Shown: piece after piece, positions 34,780-48,299 of the stretch | How the letters are laid out: the number at the start of each line of letters is the position of its first letter | Position numbering within the stretch: the stretch's first letter is position 1 | Assembly: GCA_019022495.1 (NCBI GenBank) | Contig: JAFEKR010000064.1 | Coordinates: 1-64,000 of the forward strand | DNA length: 64,000 bases | Direction of reading: 5' to 3' | From: Epichloe hybrida | Lineage: Eukaryota > Ascomycota > Sordariomycetes > Hypocreales > Clavicipitaceae | The notes under the pieces: generated by a model | The model's input: the letters and a program-made list of their open reading frames with translations, nothing else | Told to the model about the DNA's origin: nothing | Databases searched by the model: none | Program-made: the position numbers and the translations under genes

Positions 34780-35900
34780 CTTAAGCTATTAAAGCATTAC
34801 TTTTAGTAGCTAGGTATAAGTAAGTTAGTATTTAACTATATTATAAGCTATAGGGTTTACTAGTAAGTAATAGCTAGAAGGCATTACTTATATAAAAGCC
34901 TTAAATCCTTACTAATACTATAGTAACTATAAGTAAAAATCTTAATAGATTTTATTATAGGATTACTAGTTACCTAAGTAAGTAAATAAAAGACTAACAT
35001 AATCCTAGTAATTATAGACTAATTTACTAAGTACTTTATTTTCTTACTTATAACTATAATAATTAATATAGCTAAACTAGTAAAGCTTTTCTATAAGGAG
35101 ATTAAACTAAGGTTTAGGGTATTAAAGGGTATTATATCTAATAGGGGATTAGTCTTTATAAGCTAATTCTAGTTAGACTTATATTACTTATTATACATAA
35201 AGCAAAGGCTTTCTATAGCGTTTTACCCCTAAACTAATAGGTAAATAAAGAGAATAAACTAAGTACTTAAGTATTACCTCTAATGCTTTATAGCTAATAA
35301 CTAATAAATATAGCCTAAGCTACTCCTAATCAGAGCTTTACACTCGTGTAGTGTAGTTTTTTGTGTAGTTTTTTTGTTTAATTTTATATCTAGCTAGTTA
35401 TTAAAGTTATTATCCTAAAAATCACGTAATCCTATAGAGTAAAATTCTACGAAAAATACTATATATAAATGTGAGTCCGGAAGTGGGCCCTAGGCCCACA
35501 AATTGGAAATACTACATTTGTAGTATTTTTTAAGTGCTAAAATGTAGTAAAATGTAGTTTTTCTAATTTATGGCCAAAGGATCCACTTTTAGACCCACTT
35601 TTATATATAACTACACTGTAGTTTTTAAGTTAGCTATCTAAAAATAGAAGTTTTATATCTATATGTATTTTCTAAGATTAGATATTAATTATTTATTAGA
35701 AAAAAAAAACTACAAGATGTAGTGTAGTGCAAAGCTCTGCTCCTAATAGCCTAATTTACCTATAATAATATAGTAAATAAAACTATAGGCTATTTACCTA
35801 AGTTTTACCTAGCTCTTAGGGATAAGACTAAAGAAAGAGAGGTACTAGAAGCTTATATATATATTATAAAGCTATATAAAGTTAAAGAGTAGCTAAAGTA
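34780..35900 (+). pseudogene. Gypsy-1a integrase relic, split by a MITE
   Basis: Readable integrase core blocks (IDFIIGLLVTQVSK, LVIIDQFTKYFIF, ISNRGLVFIS, FYPQTNRQIKRINQ), the last being the mutated HPQTDGQTER-type motif. Stops are frequent. The MITE at 35,331-35,739 splits the relic shortly after this motif. The C-terminal part and a chromodomain-like segment follow to about 36,370. Confidence 0.8.
35331..35739. mobile_element. hAT-type MITE (409 bp)
   Basis: Terminal inverted repeats cagagctttacact at the left and cagagctttgcact at the right (other strand), one mismatch. The 8-bp TSD ctcctaat is at 35,323-35,330 and 35,740-35,747. No coding capacity. Its CAGAG terminus is like that of the large hAT element, so it may be mobilised by related transposases. 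It keeps TG, CA and CG dinucleotides that its surroundings have lost. Confidence 0.9.
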
Positions 35901-36376
35901 AAACTAGGTAAAAGTTACTAAGACCTAAGTAAAGTACTATAACTAGTGTTACTAGCTACTAATACTAAAAAGAGGTAACCTAGTACTATTATTAGTAAAG
36001 AATATTAAGCTTAAGGATATAAAATAAAAGCTAACCCCTAGATTTATTAGATTATTTTAAGTACTTAATACTATAGGAAAATAAGTATATTAACTAATAT
36101 TACCTAAAAAATATAGTTAGCTATATAATATATTCTATATTAGCCTATTAAAGCTATAGAATTACTATAAAAACACTAGAGATAAGGAAATACTAATACT
36201 AGACTTAGAGAATAAAGATAATAAGTATAAAGTTAAGGAGGTTAAGGACTATAAGAAAACCTATAAAAGTAATAAATAACTAGTAAAATAGAAGGGTTAG
36301 CTAAGTAAATATAACTAATAGATTCTAGTAAATAATATAGAAAGCGCTTAATGCGTAATTTAAGCATTTCACTAAA

Positions 36377-36565
36377 GTAAGTCTAGTAAGAAAGGTAGTA
36401 ACATAGGATTAAAGCACTAATAAAGAAACATAAATATACTATAGAAAAGACCTAACCTTATTAGTTACTAAGTAGGTCTAGTAATAAAGATAGTAACACG
36501 GGATTAAGGCACTAATAAAGGAACACAAACACGCTATAGAAAAGGCCTAATCTTATTAGTTACTA
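36377..36565 (+). repeat. 95-bp tandem duplication after the Gypsy-1a chromodomain
   Basis: Two adjacent copies of about 95 bp, each beginning near agtctag/aggtctag and ending cttattagttacta. The second copy is less RIP-altered (cacgggattaagg against cataggattaaag). Lies in the 3' part of Gypsy-1a. Confidence 0.8.
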
Positions 36566-37343
36566 TAAAAACTATTGCCTAAAGGCCTAGGTTATGCTAC
36601 TAAATAATAAAGGAAAACACGCCTAGAGCGTAAGCAAAATAATAGGAAAACCCTTTATTATAGCCCCTATATAGGAGACTATAGTCTAGCTATTAAAGCT
36701 ATACTCTACCTAGTTCTTATTACCTTAAATTACTTTCTCTATAGCATAGTAAAAGTAATAAACCACTATAACCTAGGCTATATACCTAGTGTTAAAGGGC
36801 TAGAGCTAAAGGACTATTCTTACCTCCTAGATAGATATAGTATCCTTAAGGTTCTCCTATAGAAAAGTTAGTAAAAACTAAGTAAAAGAATAAGGAAAAG
36901 CTATATATAAACTAAAAGAGAGGGAAAGAGAGCTATAGCTACTAAGGAAACTTATAGCTACTACTATAAAACTAGATAGTTTTAGTATAAGATAAAGGTA
37001 GCCTATATAGAAAGATTAGTAAGGAATAGGTAAAAAATAAGTAACTTAATACACTTAATATGCCTTTATAGCACTAGTTAACCTAAAGGTAATGTAGTGC
37101 TTGGTATTAGCATAGTTAAAACCTATTACTAAGTTTAAGATATATATAGTAAAGCTATAGTAAGTTATATCTAAAAACATAGGGATACTCTCCTTATCCT
37201 TAGTAGTAATAGTAGTGTCTATAAGGGCCTAAAACTATTTATAAATAACCAAAAGGTCCTAGAAGTCACTAGCTAAAGTTAGCATAGCCTAGTATAGAAA
37301 AGTTAGCGATTTGCGGCCATAGGACAACAAAATACTAAGCGAC

Positions 37344-37562
37344 TGTTATGGACTGGCCCCTAGGCGACTGCGATAGGGCGTTAAGATAGTATTAAGAGAC
37401 TTAAGGAGAAAGGAAAAAAGGTAAGAGGCTATCTCTAGTAGTGCCCCCTTATACCCCCCTTAGCTACTTATATAAGCCTCCTTTCCTTACCTTAATTACT
37501 TTTACTACTTCTCTCTTTAACTACTATATAAATAATACTTAGGCAAAGCCTAAGCCCTTATA
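37344..37562 (-). repeat. 3' LTR of Gypsy-2 (219 bp)
   Basis: Starts tgttatggactggccccta on the plus strand and ends cccttata. Pairs with 51,240-51,458 at identical length. Preceded by gcgac. Confidence 0.9.
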
Positions 37563-39855
37563 TATACCCTTACTTACCTATTATTAATAAACTCCCCTTT
37601 ATATTAACCCCTAGTAACGTGTGTAACACTTATATTATATATTCCCTTAGTTATTATAATAAAAACTATCCTTACTAATAGCTATTTGTAAAGCGTCTAA
37701 TAGGCACTTACCTTACTACCTTATTATTTATTATAGTAACCCCCCCTTACTTCTAGGTATTATTTTATGGTATATATAATATATTTGCCTTGCTAATAAG
37801 TTATTTATTATGAATAATTACCTTACCCTTACCTATTATATATAATATATTTGCCTTACTAATAGGTTATTTATTATAAATAATTACCTTACCCTTACTT
37901 ATTTATAGTATACTTAATATAAGTATAACTTTTACTATAAATATCTTACTTTAGCTTATACTTATCTTACTTTCCCCTTTATATAATACTATCCCTTTAT
38001 TATTATAATCCTATTATACCTTCCTTATTATCTTATTAGTTCTCTTCTTCTAAATAATTATTTTCTTTACTAAAATACCTTAATACTAAACTAATACCCT
38101 TACTCCTATAGCTTTAGCTACTATAGGAGTAATTACTCTTACTACACTAATATTCTATTTTATTAGTAAGTACCTTATAAAGGGAAACTCTAATAATAAA
38201 TAGTATACTATACCTAAATTAGTCTAGTGTCCTTATAGTCCTTATATTAAATAGGCTCTTACTACTAGTGTTTTAAACTATTATTTACCCTAAAGTAAGA
38301 AGTTATATTCTCCTTATTAGTAGTATTATATTACCTATATATAGTACACTAGGCTACTATTTACTAACCTATAACTCTAATATACCCTTAAGGATCTTAA
38401 GGCTAAAATCACTATAAGTATATATATTATTAAGCCTAGAGTCCCTAAGACTATAACTATAAAGAAAAAGATACCTATCTTATTATAAAGATATTACTAT
38501 CTTATTAGTTACTAGAATGCTCTCCTTAGTTAGGCGTAATTTAACCTAGCTTCTATATACTTAGCTCTTAGGGTATCTCTAGCTATAAATACCTCTATAA
38601 TAAATATAACTAGCCTTAATATTATTCCCTTTATTAGCACTAGCCCTTTAGCTAGTTATAGTATAGTATAGTCTATATAATAAGTTACTAGCATTTTATT
38701 CTAGTAAAACTAATAAGTTATTAGTAGCCTAAATACTATATATAAAGAAATGCATAAATAGTTTACTACTCTTATCTAAGCGCTTACCCCTTATTATTAT
38801 AGTAAGAACTAATACTATTATTAAATTACTAAGTTAGGTAATAACTCCCTTTCCTATTATTACTAGTAGCTTACTTATTTTCTCTTTAAGTTAAAGTTAG
38901 CTAGTTTTTCTCCTAAATATGCCCTTAAAAACCCTAGAGCTAGCTAATCTCTAGCTAGAAATAATATTCCTTATCTTACTAGTATTACTATCCTTACTTA
39001 CTATCCCCCCCCTTATACTTTAGTTATACCTTTACCTATATATACTTTATATACTAACCTTACTTATACTATTTAAAACCTAGGTTATATCCCTAGTAAA
39101 TAACTCTTTATACTATAACCTTTACTAAGTAAATATACTATAGCTATATTAGTAAAGCACTAACTCTAAATAAAGGTAATATATACTTATATAAACTCTC
39201 TTATTAATTTAGATAAAGACTTAGAGAATAATTATTCCCTTTAAGTAATAGTAGTAAATTATAATATATTAGTATCTTAAATATATATAAGAGTCTTTAT
39301 AGGTAAATAAGTTTTCTAAAATTAACTTAGTTTATTATTATATTATATATTTCCTTATTTTACCTTAAACTTATTAAGGGCTTATATTTATACTATATTC
39401 TCTAATAGTTTCTATATAAGCTATATATAGCTTACTTACTTTATAAGTATATTATATCTCTTGCCCTAGCCTAAGGTATTTTAAGCCACTAGGATTTGCT
39501 TAACCTAATATTCCTTAATAAGTTTATTATTACCCTTTACTAGAACTTATTCTAGTCCTAGATAGAAGTCTTAAAGCTTCTAACTAAGGAAAGGGTTCTT
39601 TATAGTATATTTAATAAGGTCTATATAAAATACTAGGTAAATACCTCTTAGGATATTAAGCTATACTATAAGTAATATTAGGACTTTTATAACTATATAC
39701 TTTACTACTACCTAATTAAGATTTTATAAAGGGTAGTTAGTTTTAATATTTTTAAGTAAAAGCTATACCTTATCTCTAACCTAAAACTATTTTACTAGCT
39801 AATATAAAGTAAATATAGTATCCTACTACCTTTATTATATATAGGCTATTATAGC
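37563..39855. other. Atypical 2.3-kb 3' segment of Gypsy-2
   Basis: By LTR and TSD logic this belongs to Gypsy-2, or to something inserted in it. It has no recognisable integrase or chromodomain on the minus strand. Instead the plus strand shows long stretches with few non-RIP stops, first Pro/Thr/Ser-rich (about 38,400-39,050), later with a Tyr-rich segment (KLYYK, NYILYYYLIK at about 39,660-39,720) that could be gag-like. A tandem repeat of about 70 bp (tatataatatatttgcctt..) lies at 37,770-37,910. Identity unresolved. Confidence 0.45.
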
Positions 39856-40144
39856 TGTGGCTTCCTTCGGACCCTCGGACAATAGATAGTCTAACCGTGG
39901 CTAAAGAGTGGAGCCACCGAAGGGATGCACGCAATGCGATTAGATACATCGCGAGCTACCCCGCTCCGTTAGCAGTAGCACCGCACTATAGCCTTACTTT
40001 TCCCCCTTTTTACCTACTTTCTCTTCTAGCTAGATTCCTCTCCTTCTCCCTCTTCTTCTCTCTTAGTTATTAGCTATTATTATTATTAACTTTATTAAAT
40101 TTAACCTCTTTGCACTAGTGTAACGTTCCTTAGTGTAACTAATA
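39856..40144 (+). repeat. 5' LTR of Copia-1 (289 bp)
   Basis: Begins tgtggcttccttcggaccct; its left half is GC-rich and little mutated. Ends aactaata. Preceded by TSD atagc. Confidence 0.92.
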
Positions 40145-40669
40145 CTAATTAGTAGTTAACTATAACTATAGATAAGTTAGGTATTATAAGAAAAGATATT
40201 TCTATAGATAACGCAGCCCCTTACCTCTTAAGCTAACCTAGATAGGCTATTTAGGTAAAGAGGCATAACTATAGAGTGTGCTAAAGGAAGATAGACTAGA
40301 ATCCTAGTTATAGGCTTATTAGACTTCTAAGGGATTAATCTATTAACCCTTAGGCTTATAGGATATAACCTTATTATATCTATCTAGGATATTTAGTTAA
40401 TTATTAATCTTATTATCTATTACAAGAAAACTAACTAAATAACTAAATCTATTACTATAAGGCATTTTATTTAAACCTAACATTAAAAACAATCCTTAGC
40501 TAAGCTAGCTAACCTATATAACCTCCTTCTACACTCTCTTTATAACCCCTCTTCTCTCTTTATAGCTTTTTACGCCTTAGTGTTTTAAAAATTAAGTTAT
40601 TTCTGCTTTTACGCTATCTTTATAGCTTGCTTTTCTCTCTTTTTGCTATTTTTCCCTCTTTTATACTTT

Positions 40670-40830
40670 TTCCGTTGTTTTTTGTTATTTCCCTCTATTT
40701 ATCCTGTTAATCCTATTTATCTTATTTATCCTATTCTATTTATCCTATTTATCCTACCCTATTTATCCTGTTTATCCTATTTACCCTGTTTTTCCTATTT
40801 TTCCTATTTTGCCTATTTTTTAGATTTACC
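40670..40830. repeat. Degenerate tatcctatt-type tandem repeat in the Copia-1 leader
   Basis: Many copies of a 9-10 bp unit (tttatcctat variants) behind the 5' LTR region of Copia-1. They create an apparent open frame at 40,643-40,936 of Tyr/Leu/Ile/Pro-rich low complexity that I do not regard as a gene. Confidence 0.7.
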
Positions 40831-43800
40831 TAGTCTATCCCTCTTAATAAGCGTAGAAATTACGCTATTATTATACTACTATTTGCTTTTTTTTAAATTA
40901 TTTAAGAAGACTAAACCCTTCTTAAGAAAGGGATAGAATTAAATATTAGACTATTAATAAGATAGACTCCTTACCTTACTTCCCTTAATAATAAGATATC
41001 CTAAAAGCCTTTAGAAATAGCTTCTAAAAGACTAGAAAAGAATAGTTTACTAAGGTAACTATAGCTATATTTATTTATACTTATAAGAGACTAGGAAGAG
41101 CTTACCTAGCTAAACCTAGAGGCTACTATATAGCCTAAACTTAATAATTAGATTATAAGGTTTATTTACACTAGTAAGCATTAAAATTAGTAAGGAAAAG
41201 ACCTTTAGGAGAACTTTAAAGAAGATTTTAAAGGTTAGATAAAAGACATATTTAGGAGAGCTTCTAATAAGCTTATAAGAGAGCTATAAAACTCCCTATA
41301 AGATAATAATATTTATATTAGCTAAGGAGCAGGCCTTCCTATCTTAATAGCCTTTAAACATATGCTTTAAGAGATAATAATAACCCTATAGTTAGGAAAT
41401 AAGTTATAATCTCCTAAACTACCTTATATATAACCCCTATAAGCCACTGCCCTAAAGAATTTCCCTAATATTCCTTACCCTTAAAAGGAATAATCTTTAT
41501 ATTCTCTATAAGAACCCTTATAATAATCTTAATTATATTAGGAGTTTAACCCTTAATAGCTTACCTTTCTTTCTTATTCCTTCCCTTTAGATAAATAAAT
41601 TATAAAGAAAATATCTAAGCTTATAAAGATATATAAGGATAGTAACTACTATAGTAAGAAGCTATATAACTTTCTCTTACTAAAACTTACGCTCTTTAAG
41701 AGCAAGTATAACTAGATTAACCTCCTTAAGTTATATTTTAGTAAAGTATTCCCTATTATATTAATAGGAAATACTAAATAGCACTTTCTTAATTACCTTA
41801 CTAGTAAGAACCTCTCTTATAAAGAGATAATTATAAATATCTATTAATAATTTAAAATAGAAAGTAATTAATAGTTTTATTACTATAAGTAAAGTAATAT
41901 AACCCTTAAAAATATTATTATATAAAACCCTAATAAGAGTAAGCTTAAGTGCCTTAAGATTTTATTAACTACCTTAAAGAGAGTCTATAAAGGGCTATAC
42001 CCCTCTAATATAGTAAATATAGAGCTTTATAAGTAAACCTTAAATATAGTCTCTAGTATCCCTAAATATTAGGTAGTGAAGTATATATATATGCTAGGCT
42101 TTAAGAACCTTACTAGTAACCTCTATAAATTAATTATAATTATAAAGAGTAATATAAGGAGTAACTAATATTACTAGTATTAAGATAAAGACCTATTAGA
42201 GGTAATGTTTATAGACTACTAATATAGCTAATAGAATTAAAGAGACTAAGGAAGAGGAGGTTATTATAGTAACTCTAGATAACCTAAGTAATACTTTATC
42301 TATAGTAAGAGTAGCTACTAGTTATTAAACTATACTAATACTAAATATTAGAAAGAGAAAGAGAGGTAGTAAGCTAGTAAGAACTATTATTTACCTCCTA
42401 TAGAGAAGAAGTTTTAGGTATTCCTTGCTTTATTTAAAGGAAATAATAGTAATAAGGAAAAGGAAATAAAAGACTAGGAAACATAGCTTAAGGCCTTTAC
42501 TTAGGACTAAGATAATAGTAATAATAATATTAAGAAAAAGCTATTATTAAAGGCATAACTTAGTATTATATAATTCTTCTATATAGGATTATAAACAATA
42601 AATAACGTTAATATCCTTATAACACTTAAGAATTAAGCTTTTTAACATGCCTTACTTAAGTAAGAGCTATACCTTAAAGAGGCTTCTAATAAAGATAATT
42701 TAATCTATTATACCTCTAAAGGACACTATTTTAAAGAGATCTTTAGAGGAATTATACTAGATATAGGAGCCTTAGGCTAATTAACTACTAGTCTAGCATA
42801 AGCTAAAGCCTTACTAAGATTAATGCTATTATTAATAATTAAACCCTATAACCTAGAAGTTATTTACTTTAGTGCTAGATTAGCAATAACATGTAGTGTT
42901 ATCCATATGCTTATAAAGCTTAGCTAAATTAACTTCTATATCCTTAATACTATTACACCCTTTCTCTTTTCCCTTACTAATATAAATAAAATAAAGGTTA
43001 AGATTAATAACCTTACTAATATGTTAATTTAAAATAATAAGACTATACCTATTATGCGTAAATATGGCTACCCTTAGTGGCTTTTAAAGGTAAGAGAAAC
43101 CACTGCTTTTTACCTATTAGAAGGAGAGATTTATTAACTTTACTAAAGGTTTAGTTATCCCTTAATTTAATAGCTTATAAAGATCTTTAATAAGCTAGTT
43201 ATAATATTAAACATTATATAATTAAGAAGCTCACTAAAGTCTATTACTATTATTAAATAAATAGAAAAGCCCCTAGCTAGTTTAAATTCTCCCTTAAAGA
43301 TAACTATAACTTTAACTATAAGATTATTATTAATATTATGTAAATTAATAGCTAGCTAGTCCTTTATATTATTAATTTAGTAACCTTATTTTAAGTGGCC
43401 TAATTCCTTAACTCTAAGAAGCAGAAAGCTTATAATATCTAGGATATAATTAGAGAGTGCTAGATTAATATATATCTAGGCCCTCTAGACTGGATTATTT
43501 ATAATGCTAGTAATAACTTTGCCTTAGCTAAATTTAGGCATTATGCTTACTTAATATAAATTAATATTAATAAGATACCTATTAAAGCCTATAATAGTAT
43601 TAGAAAGGTTAAGAGATATTATAGACCTCTTTACTAGGCTTATAATATTATTATAGACTTAATTAGTAAGGAAATTACTCCTAAGCAATAACTCTAGATA
43701 GCTATTAAAGCTATTAATAACTTAGCAAGCCCTAATAGCCTTATGCTAACCTTACTAGTCTTTAAAGCTTACTTATAGATAATAGATAAGTTATTACTAA

Positions 43801-45879
43801 GTATCTCTATTATTTAATAAGCTAAAGTAATTTAGAAGGTAACTAATAAAGTTTACTATTACCTAGCTAAGAGGTAGGTTTATAAGGCCCTTAGCGCCTA
43901 GAATAGCCCTAACACATTGCTAATATATTAGCTATTACTATAAGCTAATATATATATATAAAGAGAAAAAGGCAAATAGCATAGCCCTTATAAGCTATTA
44001 GCTACTAATAGGGAGACCTATATAGTTAAGATACCCTATAGCCTAGCTAAGTTTTGCTTTATAGTAGTAAAGCTATACTATAAGGACCTATAGTAAATAG
44101 GGGCTAATAAGTAAAGCCTTTAGGATATTAGGGAGTATAACCTAAGCCTAGAGGTCCTTACCTATAATATAGCCCTTTCCTATACTATAGCCCCTTTTAA
44201 TACTATAGTCCTATTATAAGAAAGGGCTAAGAGAGCCTAGGGGAATAAGCTACTTATAAAGGGTAATAAGGTAAAGAAAAAAAAGAAAAAGATACTAGTT
44301 AAGAGAAAGTAAGGGAGGCTAAGGAAAAACCTTATAGTTTAATTCTTTATTAATAAGGGTATAGAGAAGCCTATAAAGGCTATTAAGGCTAAAGGTAATT
44401 CTATAGGAAGCTATAAAGTTAAAGAACCTATAGTAAGCCTTAAGGTAGCTAAAGCTACCCTTATAGGAAGCTATAAAGCTAGTAGCCTTAGGGAAGTGAA
44501 AGCAAAGGTAACTAGGGCCTAGGTTTAAAATCCTAAGGAGCTTATTAAACTTATAAAGCCCCTTATATTTATTAATAAAGACTAAGAGAAAGTATTAATT
44601 AAGGAGATTATAGCTAGAGAAGTGCTAAATATAGTATTCCTTATAGTAAAAGAAAAGGCTAACTAAAACCTTACCCTTTAACTCCGCTAAGAGGGAAAGA
44701 TTATAACCCTAGGGAGCCCCTTTAAATAATTTAATTAAGCTAAGATTAATGTATTATAAGCTTATAATGTGTTTAGATTTATAATATTTAACCTAGTAAA
44801 GCACAGAGGCTACTAGATCTTTAATTCTTATATAGTCTAAGAGATTAAAGGTAAAGGCACTAAAATACTATATAAGAAATCGCGCCTTATTATATAAGGG
44901 CATAATAATAGAGGAAAAGAGGCTATCTTAACCTAATTACTAATAATATAGTGATTAAGCTAATGGATTATTATAGCTCTTACTTTATTATTAAAGCAAA
45001 GGGGAATTTACCTTTAGCTATAAGATATTACGTAAGCTTATGTTTAATCCTAAATAACCCTAAATAGGCTAATTATTATAAAGTTACTAAAGCAGATTAT
45101 ATACCTCTTTCTAAAAGGCATAATAATAGAGGTAATTAAGCCCCTTTATAGGATTATAAAGGCTAGAACCTACTAGTAAGTAATATATTTTCGCTACCAT
45201 AGGGATAATCTTAATATAATAACCTTAATATATAATCCCTACTTACTAATTATAGCCCTAAATAATAAAAACCTCTTTAGCATTATAGGGATGCAAATAG
45301 ATAACACGCTAGGCCTTAGTAATAATAACTTCTTTAAGAAAGAAGAAAAAAAGCTTTAGAAGGTAAAGTTTATAGCTAAAGAAAAATAATGCCTTATAAC
45401 TATAAATCCCCTTATCTTTAATAGCTATATCTTAACCTAGAACGCTAATAACTCCCTAACCCTAACCTAAAAGGGCTAAAGTTAGAAGATTAAGGAAATT
45501 AACCCTTAATTACTAATAGTAAGGCAAGATTACATAGAGTAAAGAGCCTAAGGAAGTTACATTATAATAGTCTATTAACTAGAGGCATTATATAACCTGT
45601 TAATTACTGTATAACACTAAGAACCCTTTACTAATAATATCTTATAACTTAATAAATGCCTTAAGTAATAAATTAAGCATTAGTAATAGGGATTATAGTA
45701 TATCCCCTTAACTCTTAAAGAAGTAAAGCTCTTTATATTTATAAATAAGTCCCTTACTAATAATAAAGATCTAAGCTTATAGATTAGATATATTATTATA
45801 ATTAGTAATGAAGTAATAAAGGATAATAACACCTTTATCTTAAAAGGGAATATTATTACATATAGCTCTATAAAAAGTA

Positions 45880-46350
45880 AGTATGTAACCTATAGCGCAC
45901 TTGCATCTAAGCTATATAGCATGGTTTAAGGTGCTAATATTACGTATGCAATATCTATAACCCTTTAAATAATCATAGACTAATTAAAGATACCTTAGAT
46001 CCTAATAATTCTTTATATAGACTCTTTCTTATTATATAAATGCCTTATAAAGCTAGGCATAATAAAAGAGAAGTAACTAATAATTAATATTATAGCCCTT
46101 TAGTAGTTATATAAGAGGAGGGAAGTCTATGAAGTTAGATAGATTAATGGCAGCAATAATCCGGCTAATATAATAACAAAGGCATCGCTAAATTTAGCCC
46201 TTTTAACCTTAATTAATTTAAACGAATTAATAATTTATATGGAAGGATAGGTTAAGAGACCTATAAGGTTAGGCAAAGGGGAGGATTAATATAATAGGCA
46301 TGTAAGTATAGATTATAATAACTAGGTTAATTAGAATGACTAAAGCTATA
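45880..46350 (+). pseudogene. Copia-1 RNase H relic
   Basis: Plus-strand relic with readable blocks SALASKLYSMV, ITYAISITL, YIDSFLLYKCLIKLG and YEVR-INGSNNPANIITKAS, matching the Ty1/Copia RNase H pattern (here IDS for the usual TDS, and NPAD-type NPAN by G-to-A). Scattered stops. Lies just upstream of the polypurine tract and 3' LTR. Confidence 0.78.
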
Positions 46351-46468
46351 ATAGCTAATAAGAACCATGGATTCCTATTAAGGGATTCACTTATATATAC
46401 TTTCCTTTAATCCGATTTTTATTGCGTTTTTAGGCTCCTTTAGTCACAAAGAAAAGAGAGAGTGCTAG

Positions 46469-46757
46469 TGTGGCTTCCTTTAGACTCTTAGATAATAGAT
46501 AGTCTAACCATAGCTAAAGAGTGAAGCTACTAAAGGGATACACGCAATGTAATTAGATACATTATAAGCTACCTCGCTCTATTAGCAGTGGCACCGCACT
46601 ATAGCCTTACTTTTCCCCCTTTTCGCTTACCTTCTCTTCTAGCTAGATTCCTCTCCTTCTCCCTCTTCTTCTCTCTTAGTTATTAGCTATTATTATCATT
46701 AACTTCATTGAATTTAACCTCTTCGCACTAGTGCAACGTTCCTTGGTGTAACTAACA
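46469..46757 (+). repeat. 3' LTR of Copia-1 (289 bp)
   Basis: Begins tgtggcttcctttagactc and ends aactaaca, followed by atagc. Compared with the 5' LTR its left half has more transitions and its right half fewer. Confidence 0.92.
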
Positions 46758-48299
46758 ATAGCTTATACTAGATAAGTACTCTCCTAGAGGTACTTAAGAA
46801 ACTATATTACTTACCCCTTTAGTATTATTATAGAAGTAAATATATTTAGTAATAACTAGACTAGCTCTAGATTATAGCTATATAGTAGCTTATTTAGGCT
46901 AACTCCTATTATAGAAAATAGCCTATTATTAATTATAAGCTAGTAAGTAACTAAATATTCTAGCTAGTTAAACTATAAGAAAGAGACTATAATATATAGT
47001 ATTACTTATACCTCTTAGTTTACTTACTTAGTACTACTATTAGTTTATAGGTAATATAATATAGAAAGTAACTAATTAATCTTAACTAAGGAGTATAATA
47101 TTATCTAAAACTTTCCTAACTAATCTAAGCTATAATCTATAATAATTAATTAAGGAAACCCCTTAAACTACTACTAAACTATTTTAAACCTCTTTATATA
47201 TTCCTTAGCTCCTATAGAAGTTATAGCCTTAAGCTAGATAAATTTAGAGAGTTAATTTATAATAACTATTAGGTATTATGGTTTTTCTAGGGATAGTGCT
47301 AGTAAGTTTATTATAAAGTTAATAGAGATTTATAACTAAAACTAGTTAAAGATAGGTAAAGGCTTTAGTAAGCCCTAGTAATATTAATAGCTCTTATAAC
47401 TACTATAGTAGTAATAGTTATAAATAAACCTAGTAATATCTTATAATATCCTATCCTAGTAAAACTACTATTATAAGATTTAGAATATAGTATTATAGCC
47501 TAGGTGCCTTACTACTAGTAAATTATAGTATTACTATATTAGGGTTATTATAAGAGGCTCCTAAGCTAGGACTTAGGTATAGCCCCTAAACTAAAGCACT
47601 TTATAAGCACTTATAAAATAATTTACTACTTACTCCCTTATAAGTGCCTTAATAGAAAACCTTTAGGCCCCTTTCTAAATAGCCTTTAATTAGATACTAT
47701 ATATAGGGTTAAAGATAATAGCCTAGTCCTATAAGGTCTAAAGGTATTTAGTAGTAAAGAGAACCTTACTAGCTAGTAGTAACGCTATACTATTATTATC
47801 CTACTATTTATCTAGTATTAGTAAGAGTTATATAATAGTAATAAGTTATAGGATATATTCTATTCTAGAGGTTACCCTTTCCTAGTCCTATTCCCTTTAA
47901 GAAAGAGTATTAGGCTACTATACTTATATACTAAGTTTATACTAAAGGTAAAAATTAAATAGCGTAAGTGTGTTTACTTATTAAGCTTACTATTCTAATA
48001 TTAACTAGGGAGTTATAAAGTACTTTAAGTTCTTATAGTCTATATAAATTATAAATAGACTAGAAATGCCCTATAGCTTAGCTAACTATACCTTAAGGTA
48101 TAAGATAATAGCTAATAATTCCTTATTATAGATTATATAGTTCTTTTATAAGGATATAAGGCTAGTAAAGTAGTAAGTAACTAGGTATATAACACTATCC
48201 TAGCCTTATTAGGAAAGGTATTCTCTAATAGCTATTCCTAAATAATTAGCTTTTACTACTATAAGGAGATTTAGATCCTATTATACTAGTATTAGGTAT

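Larger units (their letters stand above)
39856..46757 (+). mobile_element. Copia-1 retrotransposon inserted in Gypsy-2
   Basis: LTRs at 39,856-40,144 and 46,469-46,757 are both 289 bp, TGTGGCTTCC..AACTAACA, flanked by the TSD atagc (39,851-39,855 and 46,758-46,762). A purine tract (aaagaaaagagagag) lies just before the 3' LTR. Plus-strand relics: gag about 40,950-42,600, aspartic protease near 42,745-42,900 (IILDIGA, a mutated DTGA), integrase about 43,400-44,100, RT about 44,550-45,800 and a Ty1/Copia RNase H at about 45,880-46,350. The order protease-integrase-RT-RNase H identifies Copia. Length 6,902 bp; all frames broken. Confidence 0.9.

Noticed and set aside
40643..40936. 97-codon plus-strand frame in Copia-1
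   Set aside because: Encoded by a short tandem repeat in the element leader; low complexity only.
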